From NCBI GenBank assembly GCA_009691715.1, contig SIAN01000021.1, positions 1 through 64,000 on the forward strand: a DNA stretch of 64,000 nt, given 5' to 3'. The notes beneath the pieces are model-generated. The model was not told where the DNA came from. It searched no databases and was given only the letters and a program-made list of their open reading frames with translations. The stretch is from Planctomycetota bacterium (lineage in GTDB: Bacteria; Planctomycetota; B15-G4; SIAN01). A program made the position numbers and the translations under genes. Positions 23,943-33,441 of this stretch are shown here, one piece after another (within the stretch, counting starts at the first letter, position 1; each line of letters starts with the position of its first letter).

Positions 23943-26423
23943 TCAGTAGCTGCTGCTCGTCGCCGCCGACGCCGCGTCGTCCTTGTCGCCGGCCTGCGCG
24001 GCCGCCGCGTCCATCAGGTCCGCCACGCTGGCGCGCAACGACTGCGCTCCGACGTAGATGCTGAAGCGCGTCGCGACGCGGTAGGTCTTGCACAGCTTCC
24101 GCAAGTCGCGCACGAGCTCCTCGCGGTTCCAGTGCAACAACAAGACGCCGTCCGGCTGGCGCGCGTTCAGGTGCTCCTGGAGCTTGTCCTGCACACGATC
24201 CGGGTTGACGTAGTCCGTCGCCCACCAGTCGCCGTCGAAGCCCCACTCGGCAGCGATCGCGGCCAGCTCGTCCTCGCCGCGATCCTGATGCTCGTCGCCG
24301 CCGATCACCATGATCACCGGCCGGCGCCCCAGGACTTCGCGCGCCTTCTCGGCCGCCGAACGATCGTTCGGACGATCATCCGCCGGGCAATCCGCCTTCG
24401 CGCGCTTGAGGTCCGCTTCGAAGGCGTCCGGATGCTTCTGCCAGCAGTCCTTCAGCAACCGCAGGCCGGTCAACTTCCACTGCGGCTCGGCACGCGACAG
24501 GTAGAGGTCGGCCAGCGTCTTCTGCAGGCCGTAGCACTCCGCCTCGCGACCCTTCAGCCGACCCAAGAGCTCGGCGCGCTCGCACAACACGCGCGCCTTG
24601 TCGAGCGCCTGACCGACGCGATCATCATTGAAGATCACCGTCTCCCAGAAGGCGAGGTCGCCGCTCTGGTAGCAGACGTCGCGCAGGTCGTAGAGCGCAT
24701 CGGCCGCGCTCTCCCGCTCGCCCGCCATGTTGAACGCACGCAACTCGACCAGCAGCGCCTCCTTGCGCACGCTCAGGTCCTCGGTCCGCTCGAGCAGCTG
24801 CTCGGCGATCTTCAGCGCGTGCTCGGTGTCGCCGAGGCGGCAGAAGTGCTGTCCCATCGAAAGCAGCTGGCGCGGGTCGCTCATGTGCGTCATGTCGACG
24901 CCCGCCAGCAGCCGCGCGGCCAACTTCGGCGCCTTGTCCTCGAGCAGCGGAAGCAGTTCCTTCAGCTGATCCGGGCCCGGCCGCAGCCGCTCGAGCGCGC
25001 TTTCGAGCGCCTTCGCCGCCTCGTCCTGGGTCTCCGGCTTGCCTTCGCGCAGCAGCGAAAGCGCGAGGTAGTAACGGATGCGTGCCAGCGTGACCGGCAG
25101 CGGGTTGCGGTACTGCTCGATGCGAGCGAGCGCGTCGCGGAAGTCCTGCGCCGCCTCACTGACGAGACCACGCTCAAAGCGCAGCACGCCGCGGGTGAAG
25201 AACGCGTTGAACGAGGCGTTGGCCGGATCGGCCGTCGCCTGATCAAGGTGCTGCAGCGCCGCGTCGGAGCCCTTGCGGTCGGCGGTCGGCTCGAGGTCCG
25301 GCACACCGCGGAGGCCAAGCGCGCACGCCGCGAGATCGAAGTGCAGGACCGACGCGAGCGTGTGGCCCTCGCCGGCGACTTCGAGCGCCTTCTTGAAGTG
25401 CGTCGCCGCCTCGTCGAATTGCTCAAGGTGCTGCTTCAGCTTTCCGAGCGCGCGATAGAAGGGCGCGCGGATCTCCGGCGGCAGGCTCTCGAAGCCCGGC
25501 ATCGCCATGCAGCGCGTGAGCAGACCTTGCACCGCGTCGGGCGCAACGTGATCACCCGGCCGCTCGGCGCGCCGCAGCACTTCGCCCAACGTCCCGCGCA
25601 GCAGTTCCGCCGTCTCTTCGTCGGGCTGGCCGTTCGCCAGCACCGTCTCGAGCGTGCCGACCGCCTCTTCGAGGTCGCCCGCCATCAAGCTCTCTCGCAG
25701 CAGGATCGGCAGGATCTCCTTGGCGATCAGCGGCTCGGCGAGCAGCGTCTTGATGTCGGGCTTCTCTTCGCCTTCCTTCGGATGGCGCAGCTTCCCGAGC
25801 GTCTGGCCAAACTTGAACCAGGCCCCCTCGGGGCCCTGGAGCTCCTCCGCCTTGTAGGCGTCGAAGACGATGCCGTGGCTGCCGTTGGCGTAGCCGATGA
25901 TGAAATAAGTCTCGGTGCGCCGCGGATTGAGGTCGATCAGCGCCTTCACCATCGCGGCCGCGTCCTGCTGGCGCTGCGGCGACTGGCTCGAAAGATCGAT
26001 CTCCTTCAGGACGGCGTGATCGAGCGGCGATTCCCACGCCATGTTCGGACGACGGAAGCCTTCGCGCGGGCGGAAGCGACTGCCGCCACGACCACCGCGC
26101 TCCGGACGGTCGCCACGGTCTGGACGGTCACCACGATCCCCGCGGTCGCCACCCTGCGGAGCATCAGGACCGCGGTCCATCCGCGGTCCGCGATCGGCGG
26201 CATGACGCGGACCGCGCTCACGATCGCCGCGCGGACCACCTGGTCCGCGATCCCCACCCGGTCCACCCGGTCCACCCGGTCCACCCGGTCCACGCGGTCC
26301 GCCGCGGCCACGGCCGCCTCGACCACCGCGTCCACCACGACCCCCGCGGCGCGGATCGCCGCCGCCTTCACCGCCGCCTCCTTCGAAATTGGAGCGCTGC
26401 GGTCCTTCCGTGCCTTCTTCCAT
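23943..26423 (-). CDS. TPR protein with long RGG/Gly-Arg-rich N-terminal disordered region
   Basis: The 826-residue protein starts at ATG 26423 with GGAAGG upstream. Residues about 14-125 are low-complexity Gly/Arg/Pro/Asp (repeated RGG, a GGP tract encoded by tandem ACCCGGTCC-like units near 26260-26300, then DRGD repeats), resembling RNA-binding RGG regions. From about 135 onwards the protein is helical with multiple TPR-like repeats (for example APFYRALGKLKQHLEQFDEA and NAFFTRGVLRFERGL). The C-terminal about 120 residues contain RPVIMVIGGDEHQDRGED and DGVLLLHWNREELVRDL, which look like a small alpha/beta domain. No signal peptide, so probably cytoplasmic. Function is unknown. Confidence 0.7.
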   Translation of the reverse strand: MEEGTEGPQRSNFEGGGGEGGGDPRRGGRGGRGGRGGRGRGGPRGPGGPGGPGGPGGDRGPGGPRGDRERGPRHAADRGPRMDRGPDAPQGGDRGDRGDRPDRGDRPERGGRGGSRFRPREGFRRPNMAWESPLDHAVLKEIDLSSQSPQRQQDAAAMVKALIDLNPRRTETYFIIGYANGSHGIVFDAYKAEELQGPEGAWFKFGQTLGKLRHPKEGEEKPDIKTLLAEPLIAKEILPILLRESLMAGDLEEAVGTLETVLANGQPDEETAELLRGTLGEVLRRAERPGDHVAPDAVQGLLTRCMAMPGFESLPPEIRAPFYRALGKLKQHLEQFDEAATHFKKALEVAGEGHTLASVLHFDLAACALGLRGVPDLEPTADRKGSDAALQHLDQATADPANASFNAFFTRGVLRFERGLVSEAAQDFRDALARIEQYRNPLPVTLARIRYYLALSLLREGKPETQDEAAKALESALERLRPGPDQLKELLPLLEDKAPKLAARLLAGVDMTHMSDPRQLLSMGQHFCRLGDTEHALKIAEQLLERTEDLSVRKEALLVELRAFNMAGERESAADALYDLRDVCYQSGDLAFWETVIFNDDRVGQALDKARVLCERAELLGRLKGREAECYGLQKTLADLYLSRAEPQWKLTGLRLLKDCWQKHPDAFEADLKRAKADCPADDRPNDRSAAEKAREVLGRRPVIMVIGGDEHQDRGEDELAAIAAEWGFDGDWWATDYVNPDRVQDKLQEHLNARQPDGVLLLHWNREELVRDLRKLCKTYRVATRFSIYVGAQSLRASVADLMDAAAAQAGDKDDAASAATSSSY

Positions 26424-26749
26424 GACAGACCTTCCTTCCCCGATCGCGAAGTGGTGCGACGGGGAAAATGAGAGTGGTTTGTGTCGGGCCGACGATTCCT
26501 CGAGCACACGGGTGCAAGCGCGGCGAGCGGACCTCGGCCGACGCGCCCGTGGAACGGAATCTGTCGTGCGGCTCCAACACTGCAGAGCGGTGCCGGTGAT
26601 CCCGGCTTGCTCCGAACTTCAAGGGCGGGGATTCTCGCGGCGAGCCAATCGTTTATCAATGACCGGGTCCCGGAGCCCCCGGGTGTCAACGTGCTTCAAG
26701 CAAGCCGCGTTGCGGCCATTCTAGTTCGGATTCAGACCAGGAGCGGTGG
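26424..26749. other. Divergent intergenic region between the TPR gene and the acyl-CoA synthetase gene
   Basis: This 326-bp gap is less GC-rich than the surrounding genes and must hold promoters for both directions. I could not assign convincing -35/-10 boxes. A CCCGG/CCGGG palindrome (near 26668-26685) is the only structure I see. No coding signal. Confidence 0.5.
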
Positions 26750-28312
26750 TTGATCGCCTCCATCCTCAACCGCGCTGCAGCGCAGTTCGCCGACACCGTC
26801 GCGGTCGTCGACGGGACCCGAACGGTGACCTATCGCGAACTCGCCGATCGGGTCGCTCGGACGGCGGCGATCTGGTCGGGGCTCGGCCTCTGCCCCAGCG
26901 ATCGGGTCGCACTCCTCGCCGAGAACAGCCTCACGTTCCTCGAGGCCTACTTCGCCGCGGCGTGGGGCGGATTCGTCCTCGCGCCACTGAATTGGCGCGG
27001 CCATCCGGAGGGACTCGCTCGAATCGTCGCGCACGCCGAAGCGAAGCTGCTGATCGCCACGCCGAAGTTCGCCAATCTCGCCGCCGCGACTCGCACGGCG
27101 ACCATCGCGACCGCGCTGGCTGCAACACCACCCCACCTGCTGGTGACCGGCACCCTGCTCGACACCGCGCTCCCGGCGACGCCGCCGCTGCCGCAGTTTC
27201 GCGTCGCCCCCGACGCCCCCGCCCACCTCTACTACACCAGCGGCACGACCGGCGATGCGAAGGGCGTCATCCTCACCCACAAGAACGTCACGAGCCACGC
27301 GCGCATGGCGATCGACGCGCTGTCGCTCTGTGACCGCGACGTCTGGGGCCACATCGCGCCGATGTTCCATCTCGCCGACGCCTGGGCGACCTTCGCGATC
27401 ACGGCCGTTGGCGGCCGCCACGTGATGGTGCCGGAGTTCGATCCTCCGCGCGTCCTTGAACAGCTCGCCGGCGGCATCACGATCACCAACCTCGTGCCGA
27501 CCATGCTGACCGACCTGGTGGACCATCCCAACGCGCATCCCGACGCGTCGGCGCACCGTTATCCGTCGCTGCGGCGGGTGCTGTCGGGCGGAGCGCCGAT
27601 CGCGCCGACGTTGGTGGCGAAGATCATGGCCACGTTCGGCGCCGAGTACGTCCAGACCTACGGCCTCACCGAGACCAGTCCCTACCTCACGATGTCGTTG
27701 CTGCCCGATCACCTGGCGAAGCTGCCGCCCGCCGAGCAGTTCGTCTGGCGCTGCAAGACCGGCCGACCGCTCGCCGGCGTCGAGGTGCGAGTCGCGCGTG
27801 ACGATGGCACGAGCGTCGCCGCGGACGGCCGCGAGGTGGGCGAAATCGTCTGTCGTGGCGACAGCGTGACGCCTGGTTACTGGAAGAACCCGACCGCAAC
27901 CGCCGCGGCGTTCCGTGACGGCTGGTTTCGTACCGGCGACCTCGCGGTGCTCGACCATGAAGGCTTCGTCCACATCGTCGACCGCGCCAAAGACGTGATC
28001 AAGACTGGCGGAGAGAGCGTCTTCTCGACCGAGGTCGAGGCGATCCTTTGCACCCACCCGTCGGTGCAGGAGGCGGCCGTGATCGGCTTGCCGCACGCGC
28101 GCTGGGGCGAGGCGGTCGTGGCGGTGGTGGTGAAGCGTTCCGGCGCCACCGCCGACGCCGCCGCGCTGATCGCTCACTGCCGTGCCCATCTCGGCGGCCT
28201 GCAGGTGCCGAAGCGGGTGCTGTTCCAGGACGCCCTTCCGCGCACCGGCTCGGGCAAGATCTCGAAACGGTTGCTGCGCGACGCGCTGCGCCAGGTGGAG
28301 CTGCCGGAATGA
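26750..28312 (+). CDS. AMP-dependent (long-chain) acyl-CoA synthetase
   Basis: The 520-residue ligase activates a carboxylic acid to acyl-AMP and then acyl-CoA. Motifs are LYYTSGTTGDAKGVILTHKN (A3), YVQTYGLTETSP (A5), GWFRTGDLAVLD (A7), RAKDVIKTGGESV (A8) and PRTGSGKISKRLL (A10 with the catalytic Lys). The start is TTG 26750 with AGGAG seven bases upstream. No ATG fits before the conserved N-terminus. The chain-length preference is unknown. Its stop overlaps the next start (ATGA), so the exported protein downstream is translationally coupled. Confidence 0.92.
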   Translation: MIASILNRAAAQFADTVAVVDGTRTVTYRELADRVARTAAIWSGLGLCPSDRVALLAENSLTFLEAYFAAAWGGFVLAPLNWRGHPEGLARIVAHAEAKLLIATPKFANLAAATRTATIATALAATPPHLLVTGTLLDTALPATPPLPQFRVAPDAPAHLYYTSGTTGDAKGVILTHKNVTSHARMAIDALSLCDRDVWGHIAPMFHLADAWATFAITAVGGRHVMVPEFDPPRVLEQLAGGITITNLVPTMLTDLVDHPNAHPDASAHRYPSLRRVLSGGAPIAPTLVAKIMATFGAEYVQTYGLTETSPYLTMSLLPDHLAKLPPAEQFVWRCKTGRPLAGVEVRVARDDGTSVAADGREVGEIVCRGDSVTPGYWKNPTATAAAFRDGWFRTGDLAVLDHEGFVHIVDRAKDVIKTGGESVFSTEVEAILCTHPSVQEAAVIGLPHARWGEAVVAVVVKRSGATADAAALIAHCRAHLGGLQVPKRVLFQDALPRTGSGKISKRLLRDALRQVELPE

Positions 28313-30267
28313 CGTCGTTTGCGCTGATCTGCTCGCTCTTCTGCTCCTTGCTCTTCTCAAATCCAAGCACGATCCCGGTGGCCGCATCTACGAACGTCGC
28401 CGAGGGCGAAAGCGTCCTCGCAGCGGTCCGCGGACGCCTGGTCGAGGCCCACGGAGCTCCGATCGCCGGGGTCACGATGACCTTGCTCGAGTTCCGCGGC
28501 GCGCTCACGGCGACCTTCGGCGAAGACCCATTTGACGATGTTCCCGCCGACGCGATGGAGCTGGTGCGCGACGAGACGCACACCGACGCCGAAGGCCGCT
28601 TCGCGCTCGCTGGCGCCGACGTGCACCGGCTCCACGTGCTGGGCATCGATCTCGGCCGCGAGCGTGCCACCTTGCGCCTGATCGACGCGGCGCTGGAACG
28701 CGGCGCGAGCACGGACCTCGGCGACGTCGCGTTGGCGGCTGGCGTGACGATCCACGGTCGCATCGTCGATGCCGAGGGTGCGCCGATCGCGGGCGCGCGC
28801 GTGCGCGTCCTGCCGCCGCTCGCGTTGCCGTTGCCTCCGCCGCTGCTCGAACTCCTGCTGCGCGAGCAGGCACCGGGGCGCGTGATGATGGCGGGCCGAC
28901 CGGGCGAGGTCTTCATCGACCTGCCCGAGTGGGCGCGCAACGTCGAACAGCGCCTCCCGCTGCCGACCACGACCAGCGCGGCCGATGGCCGCTTCACGTT
29001 GCCGAGCATTCCGTACGGGATCGTGGCACTGGCGGCCGACCACGCCGAATTCGTCACGGTCGTAAAGGATCGACTGCCGACCGGTCGCGACCCGACGCTC
29101 GACGTGGGCGCGCTGACACTCGCACGCGGTCGCACCGTGCGCGGCCGACTGCTGGCGGACGGTCAGCCGCTCGCGGGCGCTTCAGTCCACGCCGGCCCGG
29201 TGACCCAGCTCGGCAGCGCCGGCCCGACGACTTGGGCCCGCGACCTCGGCGTTGTCGCTGCCGATGGCAGCTTCACCTTGCACGCGGTGCCGGAGGGAGC
29301 CGCGACCCTGGTCGGCGTGCGGCATCGTTCCGGCGGTCCGATCCAGGTGCTCGGACCGTTCGTCGGCGATGAGTTCGACGTGCCGGTGCCGGCGGGCGCG
29401 ACGCTGACCCTCCACGTGACCGACGCGATCAGCCAACCGCGCCCTGACGCCACGCTGCGCTTCCTCGTGCTGGGCGAGGCCGCGGCGTCCATGCGCGGCT
29501 TCGGACTGCCGCACGACTTCACCGCGTTGCTCGGCCGCGGCGAGCCCGGCACCTTCACGTTGCGCGACATGCCACAAGGCGTCGTGCTCGCGCTGGCACG
29601 CACCAGCGACTCCGGTTGGCAGAGCGAGCAGGTCTCAGTGTCGCCTGCAGGCGGCGAAGTCACGCTGCGACTTCCGGTCGCCGCGCCACGCCGGGTGCGG
29701 GTCGTCGCCGCGAAGGGCGGGGCGCCGATCGCGGGCGCCGAAGTCATCGCCATGGCGAAGACCCACGACGGCCTTGGCGATCCGCTCGGCTACACCCGAA
29801 GCGACGCGGCCGGGCGCGCGAAGATCGTGACGCTGCGCCACGACAACGCGCTCGCGCTGCGCGTCAGCCATCCGGGCTGGTGCGCCGCGGTTCACGATGA
29901 TCCGCTCCTGATCGGCGGTGAAGATCTTTTGATCGAGCTGACGCGGGGCGGAGCCGTGACCGGCAAGCTCGCGATCGACGCCGATGCGGACCGCGGGGGA
30001 GCGACGCTGCTGCTGCGCTTCACGGGCGCTGCGGGTGCGCTTGACGATGCGCTGCCGCGCTTCGCGCTGCCCGCGGCCGATGGCACCTTCCGCATCTGCG
30101 ACCTGCGCCCCGGGCCATGGCAGATCGAGGTCCATCCGCGACTCGGGCGCCTCGCACCCACCGAGCTGATCGCCTGGTGGCTCGGACGGGCCTCTCCCCG
30201 CGCCACCACGACCGCCTTGGTCACGGACGAAGCGACGACGCCGGTCGAGTTCCCCGCGCCGCGGTGA
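28309..30267 (+). CDS. Exported CarboxypepD_reg repeat protein, paralogue 1
   Basis: The 652-residue protein has a signal peptide (MTSFALICSLFCSLLF) followed by repeated beta-sandwich modules. The repeated entry motif is VRGRLVEAHGAPIAGV, IHGRIVDAEGAPIAGARVRV and VRGRLLADGQPLAGASVH. No catalytic site is visible. It overlaps the acyl-CoA synthetase stop by four bases. It shares long conserved segments with the next gene, including LGIDLGR, DLGD, GAPIAGARVRVLP and the RLPLPTTTSAADG/HLPLPTATTADDG region, which marks a tandem duplication. Confidence 0.75.
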   Translation: MTSFALICSLFCSLLFSNPSTIPVAASTNVAEGESVLAAVRGRLVEAHGAPIAGVTMTLLEFRGALTATFGEDPFDDVPADAMELVRDETHTDAEGRFALAGADVHRLHVLGIDLGRERATLRLIDAALERGASTDLGDVALAAGVTIHGRIVDAEGAPIAGARVRVLPPLALPLPPPLLELLLREQAPGRVMMAGRPGEVFIDLPEWARNVEQRLPLPTTTSAADGRFTLPSIPYGIVALAADHAEFVTVVKDRLPTGRDPTLDVGALTLARGRTVRGRLLADGQPLAGASVHAGPVTQLGSAGPTTWARDLGVVAADGSFTLHAVPEGAATLVGVRHRSGGPIQVLGPFVGDEFDVPVPAGATLTLHVTDAISQPRPDATLRFLVLGEAAASMRGFGLPHDFTALLGRGEPGTFTLRDMPQGVVLALARTSDSGWQSEQVSVSPAGGEVTLRLPVAAPRRVRVVAAKGGAPIAGAEVIAMAKTHDGLGDPLGYTRSDAAGRAKIVTLRHDNALALRVSHPGWCAAVHDDPLLIGGEDLLIELTRGGAVTGKLAIDADADRGGATLLLRFTGAAGALDDALPRFALPAADGTFRICDLRPGPWQIEVHPRLGRLAPTELIAWWLGRASPRATTTALVTDEATTPVEFPAPR

Positions 30268-30371
30268 AGCGAGGCGCAGCGGCGGCTTGAACCACGGGCG
30301 GAGGATCGGCCTACTCGCGCCGTCGTCCGCGTGCGTCGTCCGCCAACCTGATCGCGCCGGAGCCCTTCCGC

Positions 30372-33300
30372 ATGTCGTCCCGACTTTCCGGAAACGCCCG
30401 CACCACGCTGGTGTTCTCCTGCGCTGCACTGGCACTGATCGGCGGCTTTGCGTGGTGGCTGCTGCACGACGACGGCGGCGGCAGTCGTCCGCAACTCGTC
30501 GCACCGAAGGACGTCGTGACCGCGGAGGCGCCGCTGGCGGCCCCAGTCGACGCCCAGAAGATCACGGCGGCGCGCGAGGAAGTCGAGACGATCGTCCCGG
30601 TCGTCGTGACCGCCGGACTCGACCTCGAGTTGCGCCCGCCGCCGGAGTCGTTCCTGCGCGAGCTTTCGGGACTGCGCGGCCGCCTCATCGAAGAGGACGG
30701 CACACCGGTGCCGAACCTGAAGGTCGATCTGATCCAACTCGAGTTCGACCTCGCGATGGCGACCATCGAAGGTGGCTTCGGCAAGCCCCCGCCGCGCTTC
30801 CGCGAGCCGATCGTCGGCACCACGACTTCGGGTGCCGACGGGGCCTTCCTGCTGCGCGACGTCGAGAGCAGCAACATCATGCTGCTAGGTATCGACCTCG
30901 GCGGCGGTCGCGGCCTGGCGCGTCTGGTCGAAGCGACGTTCGCGCGTGGCCAGCAGTCCGACCTCGGCGACATCGTCATGCCGCCCCACATCACGCTGAC
31001 CGGCAAGGTCGAGGACGAGGACGGCGCACCGGTCGCGGGCGCGCGCGTGCGCGTGCTTCCCGAGATGCCGGTGCCGATCCCGCCGCAGATCCTGCAAATG
31101 GGGATCACCGACATCCGCAGCGATGGCGCGCTGCTGATCTCGGCGCAAGGCATCACGACGCACTTCGCGATGCCGGCGCCGCTCCGCTTCATCTTCGAGC
31201 ATCTGCCGCTGCCGACCGCGACCACCGCCGACGACGGCACCTATCGCGTCGCCGGCGTTCCGGCCGGACTCGTGACGATCATGGCCGACCATCCCGGCCA
31301 CGTCGGGACCGCACGCGCGCAGCCGACCGGGCGGCGTCCCGAATCGAGCGTCTCGACGCTGATGCTGACGAGCGGACGCGTCGTCGAAGGCCAGGTCGTC
31401 GCGGGCGAAACGCCGATCGATGGCGCGAACATGTGGATCGGCTCGACGCTGCCGTTGGGGGAACTCCTCGGCGCAATCATGGGCGGGATGGGCGGCGTGG
31501 CAGGCGTAGGCATGGACGAAATCGCGGTCGCGGTCGGCCAACCTTCGCCGCCGACCGACTCGGCCGGCAACTTCAAGCTCAGGGGGTTGCCTGAATTCGG
31601 CGAGGTGATGTGCGCCGTGCAACGACGAGCCGGCGACCCATGGAGCATCCACGGGCCCTTCGCGGCCAGCACGAAACTGAAGATCGAGCTGCCGGCGGAG
31701 ACGACGCTGCAGATCGCGGTGCAGGACGCGGCGAGCAAGCCGGTGAGCGGCGTCGACTTCCGCTTCCGGGAGAAGCTCCCGGCCGATGAGATGGCGTTCC
31801 TGTTCGAGCCGCACGAGCTGAAGGGTCGCATCAGCGAGACCGCGCCGGGCCGCTACGTCGCCCGTGAGCTGCCGCCGGGAAAGTGGGACGTGCTCGCGCG
31901 GGCGCCGGGCTACGGGATCGGCTCGGCGCAGGTCGAGCTGGCGCCCGAGGGCGCGACGGTGGTGATCACGCTCGGCGGCGCCGCGAGCCTGACCGCGCAC
32001 GTGACCGATGCCGCGACCGGCGCGCCGATCGACTACGCGGTCGTGACGGCGCTGGCGACCGTCGACTCGGCGCACGTGACCCCGTTCACCGCCGGGCGCA
32101 CCGACGCGGAGGGCAACGCAACGCTGCAGACGCTGCCGGTGAACCAGAAGCTCGCGCTGCGCGTGCGCCATCCGGGCTACACGCGCGCCTATGCGAAGGT
32201 CACTCCCGAACAACTCACTGCAGGCGCGCCGATCGCGATCGCCCTGCTGCGCGGCGGCGACCTGGTCGGCCGTGTGATGACGGAGGGTGAGCCGCCTGGC
32301 AAGCCGCTGATGCTGGTGGTCTCGCCGCGCGACGGGATCGACAACCTACCGGAATCGGAGATCCCGCGCTTCGGCCTCAGCGCGCCCGACGGCAACTTCT
32401 CGATCCGCCACCTCGCGTCCGGCAAGTGGAAGTACATGGTCTATGGCCGCTTCCTCACCGAGCCGGCGCAGGCGCTGATCAAGCGGATGGCGACCGATGC
32501 CGAGCCCGATCCGCTGGCCGAGGGCGAGTTCGAGATCGTGGAAGGGCAGGAGACACGGCTCGACATCGAAGCAATGCCTGACGTGCCGTCGGTGCCGGCG
32601 ACGCTGCGTGGCACGGTGCGTGTCGCGGGCGAACGCGTGGCGAAGGCGCAGATCCAACTGTCGGGGCGGCGCTGGAGTTCGGCCGAGTGCGACGACCGCG
32701 GCGAGTTCACGATCGAGAACCTCCGGCCCGGGCGCTACCAGGTCAACATCCATCGCGCCAACGAGAGCGGGCAGGCGCTGATCCACCGCGAGTCGTTCAT
32801 GCTCGGATCAGGCGAGGTGCGTCAGCTCGACGTCGATGCGCGGCTCACGCCGCAGGCGGTGATCGTGCGACTGGCGGATGGCGGCGCGGCGGGCGGCGTG
32901 CAATTGCAGGCGATCGCGCAGCAGGCGGAGGACGAGAACAGCTACTGGGGCGGCAGCTCGATCGCTGCGCAGACCAACGAGAAAGGCGAGGCCCAACTCG
33001 AGCTGGTGCCCGGGCAATACAAGTTGATCGCCTACAGCGAGGAGTTCGGACGCGGGCGCGGCGAATGCGAGGTCGGCAGCGTCGCGGGCAAGGAGATCGA
33101 GATCGTCCTGCTGGCGGGCATCCCGTGCACCGGTCGTGTCGTTTGCGAGGGGGTCGATCTGCCGGCAGCGAATGCGGACCCGGAGTCGGGAGTAGAGCGC
33201 TGGCACCTCTACGTCTCGCCGGCGGATCGCAGCAACGAGGAGTCCAGCATCGGCAACGACCGCTGGATGCAGCTCGAGCCTCCCGAGATGCGCTTCGAGC

Positions 33301-33431
33301 TGAAGAACGCGGTGCCGGGCCGCTACCAGGCGATGCTCTGGGTGACGGACAATGACGGTCAGCGCAACCTCGAGTTCGAGATCCCGGAGCGTGGCGTGAC
33401 CGACCTCGTGCTGCGCTTCCCGAAAGAGTGA
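30372..33431 (+). CDS. Exported CarboxypepD_reg repeat protein, paralogue 2 (1019 aa)
   Basis: This starts at ATG 30372 with a short cytoplasmic leader and a signal anchor (TLVFSCAALALIGGFAWWLL, about 12-31). The remainder is extracytoplasmic and built from many CarboxypepD_reg-like modules (LRGRLIEEDGTPVPNLKV, LTGKVEDEDGAPVAGARVRV, ATLRGTVRVAGERVAKAQIQ). Its first about 650 residues are collinear with the preceding protein. The last about 350 residues are extra. It probably forms surface or periplasmic beta-rod structures. It is followed after 10 bp by homoserine dehydrogenase. Confidence 0.75.
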   Translation: MSSRLSGNARTTLVFSCAALALIGGFAWWLLHDDGGGSRPQLVAPKDVVTAEAPLAAPVDAQKITAAREEVETIVPVVVTAGLDLELRPPPESFLRELSGLRGRLIEEDGTPVPNLKVDLIQLEFDLAMATIEGGFGKPPPRFREPIVGTTTSGADGAFLLRDVESSNIMLLGIDLGGGRGLARLVEATFARGQQSDLGDIVMPPHITLTGKVEDEDGAPVAGARVRVLPEMPVPIPPQILQMGITDIRSDGALLISAQGITTHFAMPAPLRFIFEHLPLPTATTADDGTYRVAGVPAGLVTIMADHPGHVGTARAQPTGRRPESSVSTLMLTSGRVVEGQVVAGETPIDGANMWIGSTLPLGELLGAIMGGMGGVAGVGMDEIAVAVGQPSPPTDSAGNFKLRGLPEFGEVMCAVQRRAGDPWSIHGPFAASTKLKIELPAETTLQIAVQDAASKPVSGVDFRFREKLPADEMAFLFEPHELKGRISETAPGRYVARELPPGKWDVLARAPGYGIGSAQVELAPEGATVVITLGGAASLTAHVTDAATGAPIDYAVVTALATVDSAHVTPFTAGRTDAEGNATLQTLPVNQKLALRVRHPGYTRAYAKVTPEQLTAGAPIAIALLRGGDLVGRVMTEGEPPGKPLMLVVSPRDGIDNLPESEIPRFGLSAPDGNFSIRHLASGKWKYMVYGRFLTEPAQALIKRMATDAEPDPLAEGEFEIVEGQETRLDIEAMPDVPSVPATLRGTVRVAGERVAKAQIQLSGRRWSSAECDDRGEFTIENLRPGRYQVNIHRANESGQALIHRESFMLGSGEVRQLDVDARLTPQAVIVRLADGGAAGGVQLQAIAQQAEDENSYWGGSSIAAQTNEKGEAQLELVPGQYKLIAYSEEFGRGRGECEVGSVAGKEIEIVLLAGIPCTGRVVCEGVDLPAANADPESGVERWHLYVSPADRSNEESSIGNDRWMQLEPPEMRFELKNAVPGRYQAMLWVTDNDGQRNLEFEIPERGVTDLVLRFPKE

Positions 33432-33441
33432 ACGCAACCTG

